Below are positions 38,608 to 47,549 of a stretch of DNA of 64,000 nucleotides, one piece after another. Source of the stretch: Histomonas meleagridis (taxonomy: Eukaryota > Parabasalia > Tritrichomonadida > Dientamoebidae). Made by a program: the position numbers and the translations under genes. Location: the NCBI GenBank assembly GCA_020186115.1, contig WSYJ01000081.1:310001-374000 (forward strand), written 5' to 3'. Position 1 is the first letter of the stretch. Every line of letters begins with the position of its first letter. The notes under the pieces are model-generated. The model was not told the DNA's origin. It was given only the letters and a program-made list of their open reading frames with translations, and ran no database searches.

Positions 38608-39060
38608 GAATTTCATTTTTGAAGACGCCAAGGTTACTAAATCGAGTGGTTGGAATAATTGTTTATTAACGGTAATTTTGTGGTTAATTAAAAAATTATT
38701 TTTTAAAAGCAATGACTTTTAACATTACATCCTTGTATAACACCTTTTGTAAAGTATTATTTCTCTATTAAAACATACTGTTTTCACAAAGAAAAATAAT
38801 ATGTTCCTAAATAATATGTAAAATGTTTCAAATTGAACACTTTTTTAGGAAATGGACATTTTTTCTGGCCAATGGACAGTTTTATGTCGGATGGATATTT
38901 TTCTGTCTCGTGAAAAAAACCTTAAAAGTGGAAAAATACGTTGGCCAGCTTTTTCTTTTCAATAAACAAAATTACTGGCTTATGAACGTTTATTAATTAT
39001 GGCGGTTTTTTCTGGGGACATTTTTTGCTGTCCGGGACTGTAATTTGGAAATTATTTTAA
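38608..39060. other. AT-rich transposon-like debris
   Basis: Contains two similar strings in opposite order around GGACATTTTTT and TGGACAG/TGTCC (38860-38910 and about 39010-39040), possibly worn terminal repeats. No ORF. Confidence 0.3.
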
Positions 39061-39069
39061 TTATGCAAT

Positions 39070-39171
39070 ACAGAACTTATGCTTGCACCTGAAAATGGTC
39101 ATATAGAAATTGTTAAATTACTTCTTGGACAAAAAGGAATTGATGTTAATGCTAAAGATACTTCCGGATAA
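39070..39171 (+). pseudogene. Final ankyrin module with natural end
   Basis: A spacer end (TTTGGAAATTATTTTAATTA) is followed by TELMLAPENGHIEIVKLLLG, QKGIDVNAKDTSG and a stop. It is the only module here that carries the ankyrin turn past Ala-Lys (DTSG) without a spacer, so it shows what a spacer-free junction looks like at the protein level. No upstream modules remain. Confidence 0.6.
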
Positions 39172-39420
39172 AACGTAATGACAACATAGAAAAAGACACA
39201 TTTATTTTCTTTTGATGAAAAAGGAGGCAGTTGTGTTAAAAGATTTAAACAACATTTTTTTGTTACATAAATTTTAGACTTATTTCGTTAAAAAATGATT
39301 GAATTAATATAATTTTTTTCACCATGAATGACCTCATTCATTTGTTCCAAAATTTTTTGTCTAAAAGACTTATAATCATTAAAATAGAGTTTGAAACACA
39401 TAATGTGTTTGAATTAACTA

Positions 39421-39577
39421 TTTTGACCGTTAATTTTTCAGACCAATATCCCTATTTACGAAAAAGTGGAGTTTCACACGAAAAATAGGCCACCCCAAAC
39501 CATGAGGATAACCGGTTGCACTTGTCCACTTGTCGATGTGTGTTTGAATTAAAAAGTGCTATCATCAAATCACTTCA
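39421..39577 (+). promoter_or_regulatory. Actin promoter elements
   Basis: TTTTGACCGTTAA (39421-39433, Myb-like motif in inverse orientation) lies about 155 bp before the actin ATG. TCACTTCA (39570-39577) fits the trichomonad initiator consensus TCAY(T/A) and sits about 17 bp before the ATG, the expected distance. Confidence 0.55.
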
Positions 39578-39588
39578 CATTTATTCTA

Positions 39589-40720
39589 ATGGCTGAAGAC
39601 GAAGTTCAAACATTAGTTATCGATAATGGTTCCGGTATGTGCAAGGCTGGTTTCGCTGGTGATGAAGCACCACGCTCAGTTTTCCCATCCATTGTTGGTC
39701 GTCCAAAGTATGTCCAAACAATCGCAGGTGGTCAAAACAAGGATACATATGTTGGTGATGAAGCATGTGCTAAGGCAGGTATCCTTATCCTCAAGTACCC
39801 AATTGAACACGGTATCGTTACTAACTGGGACGATATGGAAAAGATCTGGCACCACACATTCTACAACGAATTACGTGTTGACCCAGCTGAACACCCAGTT
39901 CTTCTTACAGAAGCCCCAATGAACCCAAAGGCTAACCGTGAAAAGATGATCCAACTCCAATTCGAAACATTCAACGTTCCAGCATTCTATGTTGGTATCC
40001 AAGCCGTTCTTTCCCTTTACTCATCAGGTCGTACAACTGGTATCGTTTTCGATGCAGGTGATGGTGTTTCCCACACAGTTCCAATCTACGAAGGTTACTC
40101 CCCTTCCACACGCCATCATGCGTATCAACCTCGCCGGTCGTGATCTCACAGCCTACCTCCAAAAGATCCTCAACGAACGTGGCTACACCTTCACAACATC
40201 CGCCGAAAAGGAAATTGTTCGTGATATCAAGGAGAAGCACGCATATGTTGCACTTGATTTCGACGAAGAAATGAACAAGGCCGCTACAACATCCGAATGC
40301 GACATCTCATACACACTTCCAGATGGCAACGTCATCACCATCGCCAACGAGCGCTTTAGGTGCCCAGAACTTCTTTTCAAGCCACACTTCAACGGCTTCG
40401 AATTCGAAGGTATTGATCAAACCCTCTTCAACTCCATCATGGCATGCGATATCGATGTCCGTAAGGATCTCTACGCTAACATTGTTCTTTCTGGTGGTAC
40501 CACAATGTTCGAAGGTCTCCCAGAACGTATGGAGAAGGAAATGGTCCGCCTCGCACCACCAACAATGAAGATCAAAGTCGTCGCTCCACCAGAACGTAAG
40601 TACGCAGTTTGGATCGGTGGCTCCATCCTCGCCTCCCTTGCCACATTCCCACAAATGGTTATCACACGTGATGAATACAACGAAGCTGGTCCAGGAATTG
40701 TCCACCGCAAGTGCTTCTAA
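39589..40720 (+). CDS. Conventional actin with a one-base frameshift
   Basis: Start [20 protein letters not shown] at 39589. All actin blocks are present over 376 codons if one base is ignored: [92 protein letters not shown], and the C-terminal [10 protein letters not shown]. At 40100-40103 there are four Cs (ACTCCCCTTCC) where the actin codons for Tyr-Ser-Leu-Pro need three, so the first frame ends at 40143 and the rest is read from the next frame. Codons are strongly biased to C/T-ending forms (for example GTCGTCGCT), unlike neighbouring genes, which is typical of highly expressed genes. A sequencing or assembly error is likely; a very recent loss is the alternative. Confidence 0.93.
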
Positions 40721-40911
40721 ACAACATGAATTGTCAAATTTTTGTATTTTATTATCACATGTAATTGAATTGTGTTTTGTCTCTTCTGATTGATGTCAAA
40801 AATTGCTTTTTAAAAATTATATTAACGCGAAGTTTTAAGTTTAAATGTTTCAAGTCGGCAGATCTCTGCCAACAGTGGCACATATTTCTTATATGTAAAT
40901 CGGGCAAGTAG
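40721..40911. other. Intergenic, nothing recognised
   Basis: Actin 3' flank. No feature identified. Confidence 0.4.
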
Positions 40912-41133
40912 TTTGTTTTTGGTTTACAAGGAACAGAAGATGAGAGAGCGCAGTGGATTATTTCAAAGCAAAGGAAATTCATTTATAAGATTGAGATTGC
41001 AGCTAAAGTTACTGATCGGGAAGGAGCTCAAATTAAGTATGGAGACTTGAAGAAGATCACAAAAATGGTTATGGAGTCAATAGGTAATGGACCATTTGGG
41101 CTCAGAGGCATAATTGATGAAAAACATTGTTAA
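40912..41133 (+). pseudogene. Orphan C-terminal ORF, less AT-rich
   Basis: An open stretch of 73 codons between stops, without ATG near its start, reads through TEDERAQWIISKQRKFIYKI, KVTDREGAQIKYGDLKKITK and ends RGIIDEKHC. The sequence is richer in G than its surroundings and ends at the edge of the ankyrin array. It looks like the end of a gene or mobile element truncated at 5'. The family is not recognised. Confidence 0.4.
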
Positions 41134-41220
41134 AGAAATTTTGGGGAAATGTATCTTCTAAGTAATAAAAGAAAACAATAACAAATTTATATTTATTTAC
41201 TTTGCAATAAAGGAAGTTCT

Positions 41221-43500
41221 TTATCGTTCTTGAAGTAATTTAACTATTTCTAAATAACCATTTAAAGATGCCCACATAAGTGCTGTTTTAAATAATGTAA
41301 ATAATTTCCAAATATTATAATAAAATACTAAATTATTTTTATAAATTTTAACTAAAACAAAGAAATATCTTGAATATTAATATCAATGCCTTCATGCTCT
41401 AGAAGTAATTTGACGATTTCTATGTTTCCATAAAAGGATGCCCATATAAGTGCTGTATTAAGTATTTCAAATGATTCCCAAATATTAATTTGAAGTATTC
41501 CAAAATTATTAAAATAAATATTATATAAAATAAGTAAATATTTTTAACATTAACTTCAATTCCATTTTGTTTAAGAAGTAATTTAACTATTTCTGTATGA
41601 CCTCTTCTAGATCCATAAATAAGTGCTGTTTCAAATAACTTAAATAATTTTCAAATATTACTGTGAAATAACAAACTATTAAAATAAATAACAAATAAAA
41701 CAAATAAATGTCTTTAGCATTAATATCAATACCTTCTTGTTCAAGAAGTAATTTAACTATTTCTATATGACCATTATTCGATGCTAAAATAAGTGCTGTA
41801 TTAAATAAGTCAAATAATTTCCGAATATTATTTTGAAATATGGAATTATCAAAATAAATATCAAATAAAACAAATCAATATCTTTAGCATTAAAGTCAAT
41901 GCCTTCTTGTTCAAGAAGTAATTTAACTATTTCTGTATGACCATTTTCAGATGCATAAATAAGTGCTGTCCAAAATAATTTAAATAAATCCCAAATATTA
42001 TTTTGAAATATTAAATTATTAAAATAAATACTGAATAAAACAAATAAATATTTTTAGCATTAATATCAATTCCTTCTTGTTCAAGAAGTAATTTAACTAT
42101 TTCTGTATGACCATTCATAGTTGCATACATAAGTGCTGTACAAAATAATTTAAATAAATCCCAAATATTATTTTGAAACATAAAATTATTAAAATAAATC
42201 ATAAATCAAACAAATAAATATTTTTTGCATTAATATTAATTCCTTTTTGTTCAAGAAGTAATTTAACTATTTCTGTATGACCATTATTCGATGCATACAT
42301 AAGTGCTGTTTTAAATAAGTTAAATAATTTCCGAATATTATTTTGAAATATTAAATTATCAAAATAAATATCAAATAAAACAAATCAATATCTTTAGCAT
42401 TAAAGTCAATGCCTTTTTGTTCAAGAAGTAATTTAACTATTTCTATATGACCATTATTCGATGCTAAAATAAGTGCTGTTTTAAATAAGTTAAATAATTT
42501 CCGAATATTATTTTGAAATATTAAATTATCAAAATAAATATCAAATAAAACAAATCAATATCTTTAGCATTAAAGTCAATGCCTTTTTGTTCAAGAAGTA
42601 ATTTAACTGTTTCTATATGAGCATTTTTAAGTGCTTTCAAGAGTGCTGTTTCAAATAATTTAAATAGTTTCTACATGTGATATTGAAATATTAAACTATA
42701 TAAAAAAAATTTTTAAAAAACATATAAACATTTTTTGCATTAATATCAGTTACCTTTTGTTCAAGAAGTAATTTAACGATTTCTGTATGACCTTTGGAAG
42801 ATGCTAAAATAAGTGCTGTATCAAATAATATGAATAAATTCTAAATATTATATTAAAATATTAAAATATTGAAGTAATTTTTAGATTATTAAAACGAATA
42901 TCAAACATATTTATCTTGAGATTTTTTTGTTCAAGAAGCAATTTGATTATTTTTATATTCCCTTTTTTAGATGCATAAAGAAGTGCTGTTTTAAATAATT
43001 TGGTGAATTCCCGAATATTATTTGAAAGTATTAAGTTATATTCAAAAACTTCAAATAATGTAAACAATTATCTTTTGCATTTATTTCAATGCTTTTTTGT
43101 TCAAGAAGTAATTTAACTATTTCTAAATGATAATTTTTAGATGCATAAATAAGAGAAGTTTTAAATATGTTGAATAATTTTTAAATATTATTTTAAGATT
43201 TTAAATTTAATCAACAAAATTTCAATATCATAAAAAAATATTTTTAATATTAATATCAATTCCTTTTTGTTGAAGTAATATTTTAACTATTTCTACATGA
43301 CCTTTTTTTGATGCATAAATAAATGCTGTGTTAAACATTTTAAATAATTTCCAAATATTATTTTGAAACATAAAATCATTAAAATAAATTTTTAATAAAA
43401 TATATAAATATCACTAAGATTTATTTTTAGATTTTTTTTGTCAACAAGTAATTTAACTATTTCCAACTGACCAATATAAGATGCATTTATTAGCGCTGTT
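41221..43500 (-). repeat. Array of 14 ankyrin modules, 170-bp period
   Basis: Minus strand. The complement of the Thr-Ala-Leu start (aagtgctgt or a variant) is at 43491, 43321, 43151, 42981, 42811, 42641, 42471, 42301, 42131, 41961, 41791, 41621, 41448 and 41278. Twelve of 13 intervals are exactly 170 bp and one is 173. Each module has 29 codons (TALI.AS..GHTEIVKLLLEQ..IDINAK); the modules read in detail are open although they differ at many positions. The 83-nt spacers contain stops and do not keep frame (170 is not a multiple of 3). The last module is shortened and ends KLLQER-stop at 41221, like a true gene end. The array follows the ORF 43521-44747. Confidence 0.88.
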
Positions 43501-43520
43501 TTAAATAATATAAATGATTA

Positions 43521-44747
43521 TCAAATAGTATTTTGAATTTTCATATTATTTAAATAATTATCTTTTGCATTGATACTAATTCCTTTTTGTTTCAAACAAT
43601 ATTTAACAAGTTCAATATTTTGTGATTCTGAAGAAAAAACTAAAATATTTTTTGGAATTTTATTATCTTTATGAAAATGTTTAATAAGATACATATTACC
43701 ATTTTTTGCTGCCTCTTGATAAAGGCCATTATTGATTTTCATTCCTTCTTTTTCTAGAAATGAGAAAATTTCAAAATTATTATGATAAATACATAAACTT
43801 CCTAAATAATTTAAATCATTAATTTCAATGATTTTATTTTCGCATAAATAATGAAAAATATCATTTTGGTGAAATTTAATTGCTGTTAAAGATGTTTCCT
43901 CAAATGATGAATGATTTTGCTCACATAAATGAATGATTTCAAGATTTCCACCTGCAACTGCATATTTGCCTGTATTTTCTACATTTGCATTATTCATAAG
44001 TAAATATTTAAAACATTTAATTGATCCAAAAAATGCTGCATAATCAATTAATGAAATTCCTTGATTAATAAATGTACATCTTTCATAAAGTGATGGTGCT
44101 ATTATTTGATTAATATCAAAATTACTTTGTGTTGACATTTCTTGAAGTTTTTCAATTTCATCATTTCGAATTATTTTTGCAACCTCATTCGGATTATGTC
44201 CTTCTTCAATTAATTTCTTATGAAGCTCCCAATTGTTCTTTGAAAGCTCATCATAGTTTTGTATGAATGAGTAATAAAATTTATTATTTTTTAATCGTTC
44301 GATTTCATCAAATTTCATATAATGTGCAAAATATAAATTATGTACTTGTGTTAATATATTTCTATCAATTAAATTTTGTTCAATCATATTTTCAAGAAGA
44401 TAACATTGTTCCTGTAATTTGGCTTCGATTATACATCTACTAAAAATTTCTATGAGATTAGGAATGTTTTTATTTATTTCTTCTTCTTTTATTTGAATTA
44501 ACTTTAAATATGATAAAAATATATCACTTGATTTAGCTTGTGAGAAAAATGAATAAAAAACTAAGTTGCTTATTACTAAATTATATGAATACGGAAAATT
44601 ATTATCAAATGAATCGATTGTTTGTTGAAATGATAATTCAATATTTTCTTCATTTAAATTAAATATAACTTTTTCAAGTGTTGTTAGTAACTGTAAATAT
44701 CCAGATTTGTAATTGTTTTTACTAGTTGAATTACCGTTAGCTATCAT
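43521..44747 (-). CDS. DUF3447-type ankyrin protein (open 5' part)
   Basis: 408 residues from ATG 44747. Residues about 1-180 form the helical family head (LLTTLEKVIFNLNEENIELS, NNWELHKKLIEEGHNPNEVA). Then IIRNDEIEKLQEMSTQ, LYERCTFINQGISLIDYAAF and ankyrin-like repeats (KYAVAGGNLEIIHLCEQNHS). The last repeat ends GISINAKD and the frame runs about 12 codons into a 63-nt spacer before a stop. The first downstream module begins at about 43499. If spacers were removed the protein would gain up to 14 more ankyrin repeats. AACGGTCGTT lies about 45 bp upstream of the ATG. Confidence 0.82.
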   Translation of the reverse strand: MIANGNSTSKNNYKSGYLQLLTTLEKVIFNLNEENIELSFQQTIDSFDNNFPYSYNLVISNLVFYSFFSQAKSSDIFLSYLKLIQIKEEEINKNIPNLIEIFSRCIIEAKLQEQCYLLENMIEQNLIDRNILTQVHNLYFAHYMKFDEIERLKNNKFYYSFIQNYDELSKNNWELHKKLIEEGHNPNEVAKIIRNDEIEKLQEMSTQSNFDINQIIAPSLYERCTFINQGISLIDYAAFFGSIKCFKYLLMNNANVENTGKYAVAGGNLEIIHLCEQNHSSFEETSLTAIKFHQNDIFHYLCENKIIEINDLNYLGSLCIYHNNFEIFSFLEKEGMKINNGLYQEAAKNGNMYLIKHFHKDNKIPKNILVFSSESQNIELVKYCLKQKGISINAKDNYLNNMKIQNTI

Positions 44748-44788
44748 ATCGAGAACACTTAAATTTAAGGCAGTTTGATCAAACGTTT

Positions 44789-44800
44789 AAAACGACCGTT
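44789..44800 (-). promoter_or_regulatory. AACGGTCGTT motif before ankyrin gene
   Basis: AACGACCGTT on the plus strand (44791-44800), that is AACGGTCGTT facing the ankyrin gene, 44-53 bp upstream of its ATG. It is the clearest promoter-proximal copy of the recurrent motif. Confidence 0.5.
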
Positions 44801-45239
44801 TATATGGTTGACACTGATTACATTTTACCAGTGAATAAATGATTTCTAATAATAATGATTAGTTTAATCTATCCATAAATACAATTAATTAAAAAAATTA
44901 TATTCTTAAAACATAAAATACTCAATCACTTTAACAAGGTGATGCAAATTCCATTTCAACTATACATTACACTGGTAAGTAAATATTCATAAAATTATAT
45001 AAAGTGAAATTTAAAACAATTTGATGACGTTTATTAATTTGGAAATTCTTGGAAATTGCCAACCTGAATATTTTTTGAGGGATTCCATACTTCTTGATAT
45101 ATTGCTCGATATCAGCATTAATTTTGAACGCTATTTTTGGTGCACGTGGCAATTATAGGAATTTTACCTCTTTTAATATTTGATGTAACACCATATTCTT
45201 GTGCAGGCTCACATACGAAAGTATGCATTTGTTTGTGAT

Positions 45240-45370
45240 TATATTTATTGAAGTTTTTCGATTTCATCATTTCGAATTATCTTCGAAATTTCATTTGGTT
45301 AATTCCTTCTTCATTTAATTCCTTATGGAGTTCCCAATCACTTTGAAAGTTCTTCAACATATATATTGCT
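45240..45370 (-). pseudogene. Fragment of an ankyrin-family head
   Basis: The minus strand reads pieces equivalent to EELSK-DWELHK-L-EEGI-NE-KIIRNDEIEKLQ in different frames, separated by small deletions. It is a short decayed copy of the DUF3447-type head found in the three ankyrin genes. The 44801-45239 stretch shows nothing else convincing. Confidence 0.6.
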
Positions 45371-45493
45371 TAGCTGAAAAAAATTAGGTGATGAATTTGA
45401 TTATTCATAAACTGTTCAAAACCGGTTTGAAAAAGGCCGATACTTTATAATTAAATAAATGATTCGAAAAGTGACACCTATCGTTGTCCAGCA

Positions 45494-46600
45494 ATGGAGC
45501 AAACGATCCACTGCAAAGTCGATGATATAAAGGATAAATACGAAATAATAGAAAAGGTTGGTGTTGGAACTTATGGAGTTGTTTATAAATGCAAGGATCA
45601 AGAAGGACAAATTCGAGCTCTTAAGCGAATTAAATTACCTAAGGCCAACTCCATTCGTGATGGTTTTCCATTAAACACAATTCGCGAAATAAACACTTTA
45701 CAATCTCTTCATCATGATAATATTATAGGTCTTAAAGAAATTGTTTCTACCAAAGATGATCAAATCTATTTAACATTTGAATATTGTGAATTCGATCTTT
45801 ATGGCCTTCTGTATGATAAATCAAGTCAATCTAGTTTAACTCCTATGCATATTATTTCATATATTAAACAATTATTATTAGCTCTCAAAATATGTCAAGA
45901 CAGTCATATAGTTCACCGTGATTTAAAACCAGCAAATATTTTTGTTACGAATGAAAATATCATTAAACTAGGAGATTTCGGTCTTGCACGAAAGATTCTT
46001 GAAGATCGAGTTGTTCATTACACATCAGGGGTTATAACCCTATACTACAGAGCTCCAGAGCTTCTTATGGGCTGTAAGCATTACAAATACGAAGTAGACA
46101 TATGGAGTGTTGGATGCGTATTTTATGAGATGATGAAAAAGGAACCACTTTTTCAATGTCCACGTAATGCACCGTCACAAGAAATTGCACAGCTTGAAGC
46201 AATTTTTGATATTTGCGGCACACCAAATCTCGAAGAATGGCCTGAAGCTGCCGAATTCGAGAAATTCTTCAATCCAAAAAAACCGAAACCGAATCGACTT
46301 CGTGAATATCTCGAAGAGAAAATCGGAAGTGAATATGATGGTGCTGTTGACTTCCTTTTAACTATGCTTCAATTGACTCCATCGAAAAGAATATCAGCGG
46401 AAGAAGCATATAAACATCCGTTTGTCCAAAAACATAATTTGGAAACGGAGCCGAGTCATTTAGCGCCATTAAATATACCGGAAAAACATCAGAAACTTGT
46501 TACAGATGAAAACAGACTAAAAAATAAAGAAATTGACATTAAAAAGAGTCAACCAGTGGTTCTAAAACCAGAAAGAATTGTACCAAATAAAGTTATATGA
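45494..46600 (+). CDS. Cyclin-dependent kinase, CDK9/CDK12-like
   Basis: 368 residues. The kinase domain covers about 17-315: glycine loop VGVGTYGVVYKC, VAIK-type Lys in RALKRIKL, cyclin-binding helix PLNTIREI, HRDLKPANIF, DFGLARK, and activation loop VVHYTSGVITLYYRAPELLM with the phosphorylatable Thr and the CDK-type YRAPE. DIWSVGCVFYEM and the C-lobe end HPFVQKHNL follow. The PxxTIRE helix and YT..V.TLYYR loop are closest to transcriptional CDKs (CDK9, CDK12) rather than cell-cycle CDK1. A basic tail of about 45 residues follows. Exact subgroup is uncertain. Confidence 0.88.
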   Translation: MEQTIHCKVDDIKDKYEIIEKVGVGTYGVVYKCKDQEGQIRALKRIKLPKANSIRDGFPLNTIREINTLQSLHHDNIIGLKEIVSTKDDQIYLTFEYCEFDLYGLLYDKSSQSSLTPMHIISYIKQLLLALKICQDSHIVHRDLKPANIFVTNENIIKLGDFGLARKILEDRVVHYTSGVITLYYRAPELLMGCKHYKYEVDIWSVGCVFYEMMKKEPLFQCPRNAPSQEIAQLEAIFDICGTPNLEEWPEAAEFEKFFNPKKPKPNRLREYLEEKIGSEYDGAVDFLLTMLQLTPSKRISAEEAYKHPFVQKHNLETEPSHLAPLNIPEKHQKLVTDENRLKNKEIDIKKSQPVVLKPERIVPNKVI

Positions 46601-46770
46601 AGTAAATAATAAAGGTATTATGTTTTTGTAGGAAAATCAAAGCATTTATTCGGAAAATTAATGAAAAGATTACTTGACCCTTTGTCCGGAAGGTTTTTCT
46701 GTATTGAAAATGGGAATTCAAAAAGTAGCGTTTATATAACGTAAAGTTATCAATTACTCGATTGAATCAA

Positions 46771-47325
46771 ATGGATAAAGAAGTGGATGTCATCTTGAAA
46801 TACACAAATGGAAATGATGTACCTGTGCATTTAAAGAGCTCAGACACTGTTAGATATCTATTAGAAATTTCCGGAATTTCAATCCCCCCTAATTCAAACT
46901 TGATTTGTATATCAAAAGGTAACCAATTACAACTTGACCTTACTTTGGGTGTTCAGGGGATAGAATCAAATGATACAATTATTATTTTATGTACAAAAAG
47001 GAACAAATTGAAACTCAACAGTCGAATTCGCTTCAGTCTTGAGTTATATTATAGGATGAAAGAGCTTGAAAAGCAACAGAAGGAACTCTTTGAGGAAGCG
47101 CTTCGAGTTTCGGATGTTTCATTCTTACTTTTTGATTATTATCGATCTTCATCAAATGCTTACAGTGCAATCCTTCGTCAACAAGAGCTTTCCATGCAAT
47201 CTAATGAGAGTAATGAAGAAACCTTCGATACGATCATTCAAAATTCATCTGATTCCATATCGTCTGAACCTTTACCTCCTTGTTGGATCCAAGAAGACGA
47301 AGCTAATTCGGAAGTATTACAATGA
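46771..47325 (+). CDS. Ubiquitin-like domain protein
   Basis: 184 residues from ATG 46771 (MDKEVDVILKY); the frame also opens at a TTG nine bases earlier. Residues about 1-80 look like a beta-grasp fold (DVILKYTNGNDVPVHLKSSD, then a helix, then GVQGIESNDTIIILCTK matching the L-x-G-x-x-x-x-D-I end of ubiquitin-like domains). The rest is a helix (ELYYRMKELEKQQKELFEEA) and a Ser/Glu-rich tail with no Gly-Gly, so it is not a conjugated modifier. Partner and role unknown. Confidence 0.65.
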   Translation: MDKEVDVILKYTNGNDVPVHLKSSDTVRYLLEISGISIPPNSNLICISKGNQLQLDLTLGVQGIESNDTIIILCTKRNKLKLNSRIRFSLELYYRMKELEKQQKELFEEALRVSDVSFLLFDYYRSSSNAYSAILRQQELSMQSNESNEETFDTIIQNSSDSISSEPLPPCWIQEDEANSEVLQ

Positions 47326-47364
47326 GTTACAATCTGATTTCCACAAGAAACGTATTTAAATTGT

Positions 47365-47393
47365 AAACGGTCGATGAGCGCTTAACGGTCGTT
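47365..47393. promoter_or_regulatory. Two AACGGTCG motifs in a 3'-3' gap
   Basis: AAACGGTCG (47365-47373) and TTAACGGTCGTT (47382-47393) lie between the ends of two convergent genes, not at an obvious start. They may serve an unseen transcript or antisense promoter, or be incidental. Confidence 0.35.
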
Positions 47394-47549
47394 CTATAAT
47401 GGAAAGTGTAAAACTTGTAATGTTTTGTGCGATACTTTTGGAATCCACAAATCACTTTTAATATTCAAAACTAAATATATTAAACTATTACCATGTATGA
47501 AATTTTCGAAATGTGCTGAAAAATGTAATGCTTAAAATTGATGTACTGT

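Noticed and set aside
41221-43500. Regular repeats resembling a CRISPR array
   Set aside because: The repeated part codes for ankyrin modules, units are 170 bp and degenerate, and the genome is eukaryotic.
20514-44747. Standard GT-AG introns explaining the ankyrin spacers
   Set aside because: No shared GT at the 5' side, one spacer has no GT at all, and the 3' side is ACA, ACG or ACT-N without a constant AG; the conserved AC simply follows from the Thr codon.
44967-45152. 61-codon minus-strand ORF (MPRAPKIAFKINADIEQYIK)
   Set aside because: No recognised family and surrounded by ankyrin debris; not supported as a gene.
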